Shown piece after piece: positions 24,551 to 32,840 of a stretch of DNA of 64,000 nt. The notes beneath the pieces were generated by a model. The model was not told where the DNA came from, did no database searches, and was given only the letters and a program-made list of their open reading frames with translations. Within the stretch, counting starts at the first letter, position 1. Every line of letters begins with the position of its first letter. The translations under genes and the position numbers were made by a program. The stretch lies in contig OY762251.1 of assembly GCA_963665395.2 (NCBI GenBank), forward strand, positions 3,224,001 through 3,288,000. Direction: 5' to 3'. This DNA is from Bin87 sp963665395 (lineage in GTDB: Bacteria; Chloroflexota; Dehalococcoidia; Lucifugimonadales; UBA3495).

Positions 24551-24579
24551 TCATTGCGAGCGCAGCGTGGCAATCTCGT
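24551..24579. repeat. dispersed cattgcgagcgcagc repeat
   Basis: One member of a family of about 29-bp imperfect palindromes found at least ten times in this window, always between genes. Confidence 0.8.
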
Positions 24580-24585
24580 GATGCT

Positions 24586-25239
24586 TTACACCGGCCACTG
24601 TTCTCGCCGGTAGGCAGCATCCCAGAACATATACTCGTACCGGCTGCTGGCGATGAAGGCGTACCGCATTGCCTCCCGTTCCTGTTCGCCAACCCGCTGC
24701 GCCATCTCGTCCACGAACCCCGTCCAGGCATCAACGCTGGACTGCAAGAACCCCTCCACGTAGAACCGCGTCCACTGGCCGTAGAGGGGATGCTCTGACT
24801 GCCCCACTTCGTCCTTCAGCAGATGATACGTCCACGGACACGGTAACAGCGCCGCCGCCGTTGGACCCAATCCATACTGCGCCGCCGTGGTCAGCATATG
24901 ATTGACATAAGCCGTATTCGTCGGCGACCTGGGCGCCTTTCCGACGTCGTCCATGGTCAATCCTGCCGCCGCAATCAATCGGTGATGCAATGGGCGTTCC
25001 ACCGGCGTCATCACCCGGTGCGCCAGCTCCTGCAGCAGTTCCGAATCCGGGGCTTTGGCCAGCGCCATCGCCACGCCGCGTCCGAATCCTTCCAGGTAGT
25101 GGTAGTCCTGCCCCAGGTAGTATTGAAACGTTTCCAGCGGCAGCGTCCCATCTTTGATTTCCTTCAAAAAAGGATGGGCAAAAATCGCCTTCCAGATCGG
25201 TTCCGCTTCCTGTCTCAGTTGCTCGCTGAAACCCGCCAT
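24586..25239 (-). CDS. tenA: TenA/thiaminase II-family protein
   Basis: This is a 217-residue all-helical protein. Family landmarks are HPFLKEIKDGTLPLETFQYY near residue 22, the catalytic Cys in LLPCPWTYHLL (about residue 136), and the C-terminal SRYEYMFWDAAY with its Glu. TenA proteins hydrolyse aminopyrimidines in thiamine salvage. The ATG at 25239 lacks a strong ribosome binding site. It is preceded by an intergenic palindrome and the PIG-L gene on the same strand. Substrate preference (TenA_C versus TenA_E) fits the Cys-containing class. Confidence 0.88.
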   Translation of the reverse strand: MAGFSEQLRQEAEPIWKAIFAHPFLKEIKDGTLPLETFQYYLGQDYHYLEGFGRGVAMALAKAPDSELLQELAHRVMTPVERPLHHRLIAAAGLTMDDVGKAPRSPTNTAYVNHMLTTAAQYGLGPTAAALLPCPWTYHLLKDEVGQSEHPLYGQWTRFYVEGFLQSSVDAWTGFVDEMAQRVGEQEREAMRYAFIASSRYEYMFWDAAYRREQWPV

Positions 25240-25321
25240 TTTCCTCTCCGTGTTCGCATTTTCTGCCGTGCTTCTCTGTCTCTGCCGTCATTCCGGCGAA
25301 AGCCGGAATCCACGCCCCGCT

Positions 25322-26068
25322 CTAAAATGCTTCGTTGATCAGCACCAGCTCCGCGTAAGAGGCGTACCGGCACCCGAAGGCCGCGCCCGCCTCCCGGGCG
25401 TGCGCCGTTAGAAACTCAAACGGGCTGTTGCCCACGTCGCCCAGACTCTCCAGATAGACTTTGTGCTCCCGCAGCGAGGCCAACCCGGCCTCCCAATGTT
25501 CCGAAACGTCCACAACGTGAGTCGGTATCGTCGATCCGAACACCGCCACGAAACGCACTTCGTTCCAGGGTTCCAGCCCTTCATCCAACAGTTCCGGGAA
25601 AATCCACCGATTCCCAGCATCCCTCGCCGCATCGAACACGGCCAGTCCCACCCAGCGATGGTCCGCCATGTTCAGATGCCCGCTGAAAAACTGCAAGTGA
25701 TGATTGATGGTTATGACTACGTCCGGACGATGTCGCCGTATCGCCCGGCTCAAATCCCGCCGCAGCCTCGGCCCATACTCAATCACCCCGTCCGCGTGGT
25801 CCAGGAACTCCACCGTTTCCACGCCCACTACCCGGGCCGCGTTGATCTCTTCCTGTGATCTTAGCCGCCCGACTTCCGATGGCTCCATGCCGTCGATCCC
25901 GGCCTCCCCTTTGCTTACCATCACGTAGTTGATCTTTTTCCCCTGTGCCGTCCACTTGGCTACCGCCGCCGCCGCTCCATACTCCAAATCGTCGGGATGC
26001 GCCACGATGGCCAATCCCGTCCGCCAATCCTCAGGCACCGCTTGCGTCGGCGCCGCCGGCTGCTGCAT
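25322..26068 (-). CDS. PIG-L family deacetylase
   Basis: This is a 248-residue zinc hydrolase of the LmbE/PIG-L fold. The metal-binding AHPDDLEYG is at residues about 23-31, followed by the conserved SKGEAGID region, and NHHLQFFSGHLNMADHRW provides further His. Such enzymes remove N-acetyl groups from sugars or mycothiol-like conjugates. The start at 26068 has a plausible GGAGG (GGAATTGGAGGAACC region). It is bounded by the hot-dog protein upstream, in a same-strand run of genes. Confidence 0.88.
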   Translation of the reverse strand: MQQPAAPTQAVPEDWRTGLAIVAHPDDLEYGAAAAVAKWTAQGKKINYVMVSKGEAGIDGMEPSEVGRLRSQEEINAARVVGVETVEFLDHADGVIEYGPRLRRDLSRAIRRHRPDVVITINHHLQFFSGHLNMADHRWVGLAVFDAARDAGNRWIFPELLDEGLEPWNEVRFVAVFGSTIPTHVVDVSEHWEAGLASLREHKVYLESLGDVGNSPFEFLTAHAREAGAAFGCRYASYAELVLINEAF

Positions 26069-26108
26069 GGTTCCTCCAATTCCAACAAATACGTTGCTGC
26101 CTATGGTA

Positions 26109-26966
26109 TCAGAGTGTCCGGGGACTCGGCGTCGTGATTCTCGCGTCGCCTACGACGGCCGGATGGAGCAAGTCATGGGCCGCCGAGATTGCCAGTCGCC
26201 ACGATATGACGCCGTCAGCATTGGCGTCCCGCTCAGTGACTACCGCAGTCCCGACGACGGCAGCGCCGGCGTTCACCGGGCGGCGTCGGCGCAATGACAT
26301 CCGCCCGCCCCAGCGAAAATCGTCCCCAAACCACCGGCCAATTCCGGCCTCGAACCACCCGACCAATGTCATCGTCAAATCGTGTCCGTCATCCCCCAGG
26401 TCAACCCCGGCCAGAGTGTTGCCTAGACAGCGGCAGGCGTCCAAACTCTCACCGTCGGGCAAGACCACCGAACCCAGCGCGATGGCGTCCCCAGATCGCG
26501 CCTCATCAAAACTGGCGCGCGCCGGCGCTGGCATATCGGCATTTCTCGCCGGCGAATTCATCAGTGAAGTAGCTCCCAATCCGTCAAATTCCGAACGCTC
26601 TTTGACTCGGAAAATTGCCTCCGAGCGCATAATCTCCGTGCCGATTTCGTCCACCGCAAAGGCGGCTACCCGCAGCCTGGGGGCGGCGTCTATATCGCTC
26701 ATATCACGCAGCCAACCCCCCACCTGGATTCGTCGGCCCGGAATCGGCGGATGCATGAACTCCAAACCCCGCCACATCGCAGTCAAAGGCAAAGGCCCAC
26801 ACCGCTGTCGTAGCAACGCCCGGCAGTCATCAGCCAGCAGATTGGCGTAGTGGCCCTCGCTGCCGGCCACTGCGCGATACGCAGCCAGCGCCTCGTGATC
26901 AATCACGTATTCCAGATGGCCCAGCTGCTCGCCAACTTGCAGGCCACCCAGGGCCGGGGCGTTCAT
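26109..26966 (-). CDS. probable hot-dog-fold (MaoC-like) protein
   Basis: This is a 285-residue protein. The N-terminal half (VGEQLGHLEYVIDHEALAAY, then FMHPPIPGRRIQVGGWLRDM) has the layout of MaoC-type hot-dog domains. A second similar unit in the C-terminal half (VNAGAAVVGTAVVTERDANA) suggests a double hot-dog. The hydratase Asp-His pair is not obvious, so it may be inactive or a thioesterase-like binder. It overlaps the TPR gene upstream by four bases (ATGA), so the two are cotranscribed. Confidence 0.55.
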   Translation of the reverse strand: MNAPALGGLQVGEQLGHLEYVIDHEALAAYRAVAGSEGHYANLLADDCRALLRQRCGPLPLTAMWRGLEFMHPPIPGRRIQVGGWLRDMSDIDAAPRLRVAAFAVDEIGTEIMRSEAIFRVKERSEFDGLGATSLMNSPARNADMPAPARASFDEARSGDAIALGSVVLPDGESLDACRCLGNTLAGVDLGDDGHDLTMTLVGWFEAGIGRWFGDDFRWGGRMSLRRRRPVNAGAAVVGTAVVTERDANADGVISWRLAISAAHDLLHPAVVGDARITTPSPRTL

Positions 26967-28024
26967 AGCGCAGAACCGCCGCTGCCACTGCGCCGAGCGA
27001 ACTCCGCCAAATCCGCCGCCGCCGCTCGCTCATCACCCAGCGCCCGGTTCGCCAAACCTCGCCCCCCGTAAGCGTCCGCCAGATTGTCGTTCAATTCCAG
27101 CGCCCGGGTAAAAGCGGCGACGGCTTCCTGATAGTTTTCCAAAAGCGCCTGCGAGTTCCCCACCGACAACCAGATGCCCGCCAGGGCCTCATCCCGTCGC
27201 AGCGCCTGTTCGTACTCCGCCATGGCGGCTTCGTGATCGCCCAGGTCTGCCCTGGCCACGCCCCGGTTGTGGTACAGCGTTGCCGTGTCCATCCCGCAGG
27301 ACTGCGCGGCGTCAAAGTCGGCGATGGCGTCTTGCGGCTCGCCGCGGTTGCGCTTGGCGATGCCCCGGTTGTACAGCGCGTTGGCGAAGGTGGGAACCAG
27401 GACGATGGCCGTGTCGTAGTCGGCGATAGCGGCGGCGTATTCCCGGCGGTCGCTGTACAGGTTTCCCCTGGCGTAGCGGTAATCCGGTTCCGCCGGACGC
27501 AGCTCAATGGCCGCGTTGTAATAGGACAGGGCGGTATCCCGGTCCCCGGTATCCCGGTACGCGATGCCCAGGTTGTACTGCGCGTTGGCGTGTTCCGGGT
27601 TGATGCGTGCGCAGGCCAGAAAATCAGCAATGGCTTCGTCATACCTGCCCAGCGATATTCGAGCCACCCCCCTGGCGTAATAGTAATCGGCGTCGTCCGG
27701 CTCCAGCTCGATTGCCGACGTATAGTCGGCGATAGCGTCCTCGTAGAACCCCAGGTGGCGGCGCACCACGCCTCGGGCGTAATACGGCACCGGATATTGC
27801 GGATCCGCGACGATGGCACGGGTGTAGTCGGCAATCGCCCGATTCAGATCGCCCCCGTTCCGAAACGCCAGCCCCCGATAGTAATACGCCGGCGCGAACT
27901 CGTCGTTAATCTGCAACGCATTGTTGAAGTCGTCGATGGCCGCGTTCAACTGCCCGGCGCGCAACGCCAACTGACCGCGCGCGGTATAGTGAAACTCCGT
28001 AGGTAAATCGCCGCCCGTAGTCAT
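26963..28024 (-). CDS. tetratricopeptide-repeat protein
   Basis: This 353-residue protein consists almost wholly of about ten TPR units of 34 residues, such as AIADYTRAIVADPQYPVPYY and AIADYDTAIVLVPTFANALY. No signal peptide or extra domain is seen. It is a scaffold for protein-protein contact, probably cytosolic. It precedes the hot-dog gene with a four-base overlap and lies 13 bp after the GNAT gene. Confidence 0.92.
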   Translation of the reverse strand: MTTGGDLPTEFHYTARGQLALRAGQLNAAIDDFNNALQINDEFAPAYYYRGLAFRNGGDLNRAIADYTRAIVADPQYPVPYYARGVVRRHLGFYEDAIADYTSAIELEPDDADYYYARGVARISLGRYDEAIADFLACARINPEHANAQYNLGIAYRDTGDRDTALSYYNAAIELRPAEPDYRYARGNLYSDRREYAAAIADYDTAIVLVPTFANALYNRGIAKRNRGEPQDAIADFDAAQSCGMDTATLYHNRGVARADLGDHEAAMAEYEQALRRDEALAGIWLSVGNSQALLENYQEAVAAFTRALELNDNLADAYGGRGLANRALGDERAAAADLAEFARRSGSGGSAL

Positions 28025-28036
28025 CGCCCACTCTAG

Positions 28037-28495
28037 TCAAAACTCGGTTTCGTACAGGTCGTATTCCGAGTGGCGCATCCCCATGGCCTCGTAAGTCCGC
28101 TTCGCCCGCCAGTTTTCCCGCATCACGTAAAGGCGCATCCCGCGAATGTCTCCCCGCGCATCGGCCATTTCCGACAATCGGCCGTAGAGCCGGCGATAAA
28201 CCCCCTGCCGACGCCGCTCCGGAACCACGTACACCGACTGTATCCACCAGATCCAACCGTTGCGCCAATCGCTCCACTCGGTGGTCACCATCAGCTGACC
28301 CACCGGACGGCCGGCGACCTCGGCCAGCAGGTAAAACGCTTTCCCGGCGTCAGCGAGCGCGGCGTCCACCCCGGCCCGCAGGGTGGGCATATCCAGCGTT
28401 ATCCCTTCCGATTCCAGCGCCATGGCCGCGTTGAACTCGGCGACTGTCGCCCCGTCCGTAGCCACCGCGACATGAATTTTCAACTCTTCGCTCAT
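28037..28495 (-). CDS. GNAT-family N-acetyltransferase
   Basis: This is a 152-residue acetyltransferase. WIQSVYVVPERRRQGVYRRL contains strand beta-4 and the acetyl-CoA-binding RRRQG pyrophosphate loop; LYVMRENWRAKRTYEAMGM is the C-terminal part of the fold. The second Gly of the usual RxxGxG/A is Val-Tyr here (RRQGVY), which is tolerated. It is the first gene of the GNAT-TPR-hot-dog run. Target unknown. Confidence 0.88.
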   Translation of the reverse strand: MSEELKIHVAVATDGATVAEFNAAMALESEGITLDMPTLRAGVDAALADAGKAFYLLAEVAGRPVGQLMVTTEWSDWRNGWIWWIQSVYVVPERRRQGVYRRLYGRLSEMADARGDIRGMRLYVMRENWRAKRTYEAMGMRHSEYDLYETEF

Positions 28496-28521
28496 ACGCC
28501 GATGATTTTAGTGTCCTGCGC

Positions 28522-28527
28522 TATAAT
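28522..28527 (+). promoter_or_regulatory. -10 box of the M20 peptidase gene
   Basis: GCTATAAT 38 nt before the ATG at 28566. Confidence 0.5.
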
Positions 28528-28565
28528 AGGCAACCTAATCGCCGCCCCAACACCGAGGTGCCGCC

Positions 28566-29648
28566 ATGCCCAACCAGGAAAGACTCATCAACGACTTCTG
28601 CGATTTGGTTCGCATCGACAGCCCCTCCGGCGAGGAATGGGATGTCGCCCTCCAGGTGTCCGACCGCCTCGCCAACCTCGGTTTTCAGGTTGCCCGCGAC
28701 GACCACGGCAACGTCATCGCCCGCGAGGACGGCGACCGCCCTCTCCTGCTCTCCGCCCACATGGACACCGTTGACCCGGGCCGCAGCATCCGGCCCCAGG
28801 TTACCGGCGACCGCATCACCTCCGACCGCAACACCATCCTCGGCGGCGACTGCAAGGCCGGCGTGGCCGCCATCCTGGAGGCTCTGGAAACCGTTCGTGA
28901 AGAGGGACGCCCGCGCCGCCCGGTCCAGGTAGTGTTCACGCGCGGCGAGGAAATCGGCCTGGTGGGCGCATCCAATCTTGACTTCTCCATGATCGACGCC
29001 ACTGAGGCCGTCGTCTTTGACGGCAACGGCCCCGTCAACACCATTACCGGCGGCAGCCCTACTTACATGGCCTTCGACATTAACATTCGCGGCCGGGGCG
29101 CCCACGCCGGCGTCGAACCGGAAAAAGGTCTTTCCGCCATCCAGATCGCCAGCGACATCATATCCGACCTGCCCCAGGGCCGCATCGACGAAGAAACCAC
29201 CTTCAATGTCGCCACCATCACCGGCGGCACCGTCCGCAACGCCGTCCCTTCGGAAGCGTCCATCACCGGCGAATTCCGTAGCATGAACGTGGAGTCCCTG
29301 GAACTGCTCCGAATGCAGCTGCTCAACTCCATCGGCAACATCCGCGGTCGCTATACCGAGGCCGAAATCACCGAAAACCTGGAGATGATGTTCCAGATGT
29401 ACCGCCTCGACCCCAACGAAGCCACCGCTCAACTCGTTATGCGGGTCATGCGCGATATGAGCCTGGAACCCAACATCCAGCCCTCCGGCGGCGGCACCGA
29501 CGGCAACGTGTTCCGCCTCAACGGCATCGAAAGCGTAGTGGTCGGTATGTCCACCAACCTCATGCACACCATCGACGAATACGTCGTAATTCCCGACCTG
29601 ATGAACACCGCCCGCTTCTGCGAGCAGCTGATGGCCTACGGCGCCTGA
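28566..29648 (+). CDS. M20-family metallopeptidase (PepT-like)
   Basis: This is a 360-residue di-zinc exopeptidase. Metal ligands and catalytic residues appear in order: SAHMDTVDPG, GGDCKAGVAAILE, TRGEEIGLVGA, and the C-terminal LMHTIDEYV. The dimerisation domain insert contains GRGAHAGVEPEKG. It most resembles tripeptidase T and its relatives; carboxypeptidase or deacylase activity cannot be excluded. GAGG precedes the ATG and a GCTATAAT promoter is 38 nt upstream. It is divergent from the GNAT gene. Confidence 0.9.
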   Translation: MPNQERLINDFCDLVRIDSPSGEEWDVALQVSDRLANLGFQVARDDHGNVIAREDGDRPLLLSAHMDTVDPGRSIRPQVTGDRITSDRNTILGGDCKAGVAAILEALETVREEGRPRRPVQVVFTRGEEIGLVGASNLDFSMIDATEAVVFDGNGPVNTITGGSPTYMAFDINIRGRGAHAGVEPEKGLSAIQIASDIISDLPQGRIDEETTFNVATITGGTVRNAVPSEASITGEFRSMNVESLELLRMQLLNSIGNIRGRYTEAEITENLEMMFQMYRLDPNEATAQLVMRVMRDMSLEPNIQPSGGGTDGNVFRLNGIESVVVGMSTNLMHTIDEYVVIPDLMNTARFCEQLMAYGA

Positions 29649-29676
29649 GCGTCGCCGGGAATCAGGAATGGAACGG

Positions 29677-30045
29677 TCATCCGTTGGACTGGGCGTCTCC
29701 AGACAGTATGGCTTCCATCTCAGCGGTCACGGGAATCCCCATCCGTTCCATTTCGGCCTTGATACGCAGGCGCTCTTTGGCCAACATCTGCGCTTTCTTC
29801 GCCTCTCTGATGGCTTTGCCCTTCTCAAACATCTTTCTCCCCCAATCAAACGTGGCCGCCAGCGGAACCACAAACGCCCAATACAGCTTGGTGGCCGCGG
29901 TTTCAAACCACAGATATGCGAAGTGCTCGCTGTCCGACCCTAGTTGCAGAACCGCCAGGCTGGCACAGCCGACGATTATGAACCCGGTAGCCTGAACCCC
30001 GATGCCCCGGTCCGTCAACCCCTCCGACAGTTCCGCTCTTCTCAT
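29677..30045 (-). CDS. small membrane protein with a charged helical tail
   Basis: This is a 122-residue protein. Two hydrophobic helices (about residues 15-35 and 50-70) are followed by a strongly charged amphipathic helix (GKAIREAKKAQMLAKERLRI) and an acidic end. The plan, two helices plus a charged coiled-coil tail, resembles the EGRQ and GRKE proteins in this window, though the sequence repeat is absent. Function unknown. Confidence 0.65.
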   Translation of the reverse strand: MRRAELSEGLTDRGIGVQATGFIIVGCASLAVLQLGSDSEHFAYLWFETAATKLYWAFVVPLAATFDWGRKMFEKGKAIREAKKAQMLAKERLRIKAEMERMGIPVTAEMEAILSGDAQSNG

Positions 30046-30079
30046 ATGTTACCACTCTCTCTGCCTTGATGAGGCGGCT

Positions 30080-31216
30080 TCAGCCCGGCGCGAAGTTGCT
30101 CACCAACCGCGCCAGCCTTGCCCCAAACTCCTCCCGTTGCCATCGCCTCACCTCGCCCTCGCCGCCATCCAACTCTCTACCCAATTGTTCCGGACGCACC
30201 GCAATCCGCTCCAGGCTGACCGTTGGCCAGACGTGGCTCACCGCCAACTCCAGATCCCGGCCCAACTGCGCCCGCCACTGCTTCAGCGCCTTCAGCCGTT
30301 CCCGCCGCTCCGGCGTCCAACCGTCGTGGCTGGGTTCAGGCCGCGGCGACCTGGCCACTTCCGGCTTGCGCATCCCCCTCTCGACCGCCTCCATCAACTC
30401 CCCAAAACACCTATTGGCGAGCATCCCGCCCACGCCGCGCGGCGGATGCTCTCCACCCTGAGCCAGTGCCAGCAGGTCGTTGTTGCTGGCCGCCAGCGTC
30501 GGCGGCACGTCCCACACGCATGCCTTGCCATCCCGAAAAGCATAGAGTTCCTGCAACACCGCCGCCTGTCGCGGGTTCAACCCCTCCCAACCCTTCACCC
30601 GTCGGAACGCGGTCTCCAACGGCTCGTCCGGGGGATGCCGCAACGCTTCAATACGCGAACACTCCTCTCTGACCCATTCAACCCGACCCAGCTTGTCCAG
30701 TTGATATTCCAGTTCGTCCGCCAGCGGCAACAGGTGATGCACGTCGCCCGCCGCGTAATCCAGCGCTGGACCGGACAGCGGGCGCAACCCCCAGTGGGAC
30801 ATCTGGAGCCGAGCGTCTTTCGTGATTACAACGCCACAAAACTCTTCCAGTACTGCCCCCAGGTTGGGCCGTCCCACACCCAAAAACCGCGCCGCCAGCC
30901 CCGTGTCGAAAAGGTTGCTCACCGTGAAACCGAAGTCCCGATCAAAAAACCGGATATCCTCTTCACATCCGTGCAGAACCTTGACTACCCCGTCGTCGGC
31001 CAGCATCGCGCCCAGCGCTGACACGTCCTTCACCGCCAACGGGTCCAGCAAATACGTCGCCCGGCCGTCCGAAATCTGGATCAAACAGATGCGTTCCCGA
31101 TACGCAAAACGCCCGTTGCGTTCCGTATCCAGGGCCAACCGTCCCGCGCGGCGCAGCTCGACTGCCACGGCGTCCCAATCGCCCTGTTCGTTGATGTAAC
31201 GATACTGACTTCGCAA
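30080..31216 (-). CDS. rnd: ribonuclease D-like 3'-5' exonuclease
   Basis: This is a 378-residue DEDDy exonuclease that trims 3' ends of tRNA and other RNAs. Exo I LALDTERN, Exo II VLHGCEEDIRFF and Exo III YAAGDVHHLL are present, with KDARLQMSHWGLRPLS between. The C-terminal half has the helical HRDC region (GWEGLNPRQAAVLQELYAF). Exo I reads DTERN where DTEF is usual. The start is a TTG at 31216 with no clear ribosome binding site, so the exact start is uncertain. Confidence 0.9.
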   Translation of the reverse strand: MRSQYRYINEQGDWDAVAVELRRAGRLALDTERNGRFAYRERICLIQISDGRATYLLDPLAVKDVSALGAMLADDGVVKVLHGCEEDIRFFDRDFGFTVSNLFDTGLAARFLGVGRPNLGAVLEEFCGVVITKDARLQMSHWGLRPLSGPALDYAAGDVHHLLPLADELEYQLDKLGRVEWVREECSRIEALRHPPDEPLETAFRRVKGWEGLNPRQAAVLQELYAFRDGKACVWDVPPTLAASNNDLLALAQGGEHPPRGVGGMLANRCFGELMEAVERGMRKPEVARSPRPEPSHDGWTPERRERLKALKQWRAQLGRDLELAVSHVWPTVSLERIAVRPEQLGRELDGGEGEVRRWQREEFGARLARLVSNFAPG

Positions 31217-31322
31217 TATACCATCCGGGGAAAAGCCGGCTCACCATCGGTCAGTCGGCGTCGTGGGCGTCAGTTTAGCACAGCCCGCATCACGCACGGA
31301 GTTCCGGGCGACTCCTCCGTGC

Positions 31323-31328
31323 TATACT
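31323..31328 (+). promoter_or_regulatory. -10 box of the HpcH/HpaI aldolase gene
   Basis: GCTATACT 33 nt before the ATG at 31362. Confidence 0.45.
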
Positions 31329-31361
31329 TCCTCCACCATCCCCTCAAGGAGCGATTCCCAC

Positions 31362-32144
31362 ATGAGCGGCGCAGACCTCAAGGATACCCTTAGACAGGGC
31401 GGCCGGATCTTCGGCACCATGATCAGCATCAACCGCAGCCCACGCTGGATACCCATACTGGACGGTGTGGGTCTGGATTACGTCATCATTGACACCGAAC
31501 ACAGTCCCCGCAGCCGGGGCGAGTTGGGCGACTACCTGACCATGTTCAGTACCATCAGCGTCGTCCCCATCGTCCGCATCCCCATCCCGGACTCCCACTA
31601 CGTGACCATGGCCATCGACGCCGGCGCCCAGGGCATCCTGGCCCCCTATTGCGAGACCGTCGAGCAGGTGCGCGAAGTGGTCAAAGCCGCCAAGTTCCGA
31701 CCCCTCAAAGGAGCCGCCGCCGAGCAGGCCCTGGCCACCGGAGAGTTCCCCAGCGGCGCCAGCGAGGAATACCTCGCCGCCCGCAACCGCGACAACATCT
31801 GCATCATCGGCATCGAGAGCCAGGCCGCCGTGGACAACCTGGACGCCATCCTCAACGTTCCCCACATCGATGCTGTTTTTGTCGGCCCCAACGATATGAG
31901 CATCTCCTTGGGCGTGCCCGACGACTACGCTCAGGAAATCTACAAGACCACCGTAAAAAGCATCATCGACAATTGCGAATCCCGGGGCCTGCCCACCCTG
32001 GTCCACCACCAGACCCCCGAGCTGTCCGAATACTGGATCGAGCAGGGCGCCCGCTTCGTCCTTCACGGCACCGACCGCCGCGCCCTGGCCGAAGGCTTCC
32101 GCACCGAATTCACCCGCCTCCGGGACAAAGCCGCCACCCTGTGA
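31362..32144 (+). CDS. HpcH/HpaI-family aldolase/citrate lyase-like enzyme
   Basis: This is a 260-residue class II metal-dependent aldolase. DYVIIDTEHSPRS, VRIPIPDSHYVTMAIDAGAQ, the metal-binding Glu in IIGIESQAAVDNLD and the Asp in AVFVGPNDMSISLG match the family. The family cleaves 2-keto-3-deoxy or hydroxy-oxo acids to pyruvate plus an aldehyde. The ATG at 31362 follows AAGGAGCG and gives the family start; upstream in-frame codons belong to the promoter region. It could supply pyruvate for the nearby oxidoreductase, but that is speculation. Confidence 0.88.
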   Translation: MSGADLKDTLRQGGRIFGTMISINRSPRWIPILDGVGLDYVIIDTEHSPRSRGELGDYLTMFSTISVVPIVRIPIPDSHYVTMAIDAGAQGILAPYCETVEQVREVVKAAKFRPLKGAAAEQALATGEFPSGASEEYLAARNRDNICIIGIESQAAVDNLDAILNVPHIDAVFVGPNDMSISLGVPDDYAQEIYKTTVKSIIDNCESRGLPTLVHHQTPELSEYWIEQGARFVLHGTDRRALAEGFRTEFTRLRDKAATL

Positions 32145-32186
32145 CCCTAAGCAAACGGCGATATACCTTGACGCCGGCATAGGAAA

Positions 32187-32214
32187 CGACGGGCTGGATA
32201 CCACCGGCCCGTCG
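32187..32214. terminator. terminator-like hairpin between convergent genes
   Basis: CGACGGGC and GCCCGTCG form an 8-bp stem with a partly paired 12-nt loop; no T-run follows on the plus strand. Confidence 0.5.
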
Positions 32215-32217
32215 CGC

Positions 32218-32442
32218 TCAGCCGTTGGAGGCTTCCAGCGCTTCCGCAGCCCGGATTAGCGCAGCCTCGGCGCGGATGAAGGCGTTGGACGCGGTGTCAA
32301 CCGCAACGTGGGCGGCTTCCGCCGATACCGACAATCTGTACAGCGCTGCGGACGCCGCCGCAAATGCGCGGCCGGCTTGCCCGTGGGCTTCGGCGGCTTC
32401 ACGCAAAACGGCGGGAGCTGTGGGTTGTGTTGCAGTCATCAT
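32218..32442 (-). CDS. small alanine-rich helical protein
   Basis: This is a 74-residue protein, about 40 per cent alanine, with heptad-like spacing (AAEAHGQAGRAFAAASAALY, AEAALIRAAEALEAS), so probably a coiled coil. AGAGGA precedes the first of two ATGs. No family recognised. It may be real given the ribosome binding site, but small Ala-rich frames arise by chance in GC-rich DNA. Confidence 0.45.
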   Translation of the reverse strand: MMTATQPTAPAVLREAAEAHGQAGRAFAAASAALYRLSVSAEAAHVAVDTASNAFIRAEAALIRAAEALEASNG

Positions 32443-32491
32443 TACGTCCTCTGACGTATTTCAGCCATCATAGCATAGCAGCAGAGGCCGC

Positions 32492-32776
32492 TCAATTCCG
32501 CGAACTGCCCTCCCATCTCTCCCGCAGCGACGCGATATAGACCTTGTCGTATTCTCCGTGGTGACCGTTGGCCGGATCGTCCGCCAACCGCTCCGCCCAC
32601 ATATACTCCACGTCGGCCCATACAATCGGGAACTTGGGCTGGTCAAAGAACGCCGCCACCGCGTCGAAAGGCGACGCGCCCTCCATGTAACCCAGCATCT
32701 GAAAGTTGTCGTACAGGTTCCCCTGCTCCGACATAAACCGCCCCTTCATCGCCGCCATAATCAGATAGTTAGCCAT
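32492..32776 (-). CDS. small uncharacterised protein
   Basis: This is a 94-residue protein from MANYLIMAAMKGRFMSEQGN to WEGSSRN, mostly soluble, Trp- and Tyr-rich (FPIVWADVEYMWAERL). An upstream in-frame start at 32794 is possible. Codon positions look coding. No family recognised. The intergenic palindrome ccctctccc-type lies just upstream at 32791. Confidence 0.5.
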   Translation of the reverse strand: MANYLIMAAMKGRFMSEQGNLYDNFQMLGYMEGASPFDAVAAFFDQPKFPIVWADVEYMWAERLADDPANGHHGEYDKVYIASLRERWEGSSRN

Positions 32777-32840
32777 ACGCCTGCCCGTTTGCACCCTCTC
32801 CCTTGACGGGAGAGGGTTGGGGTGAGGGTGCGTCCCCGCG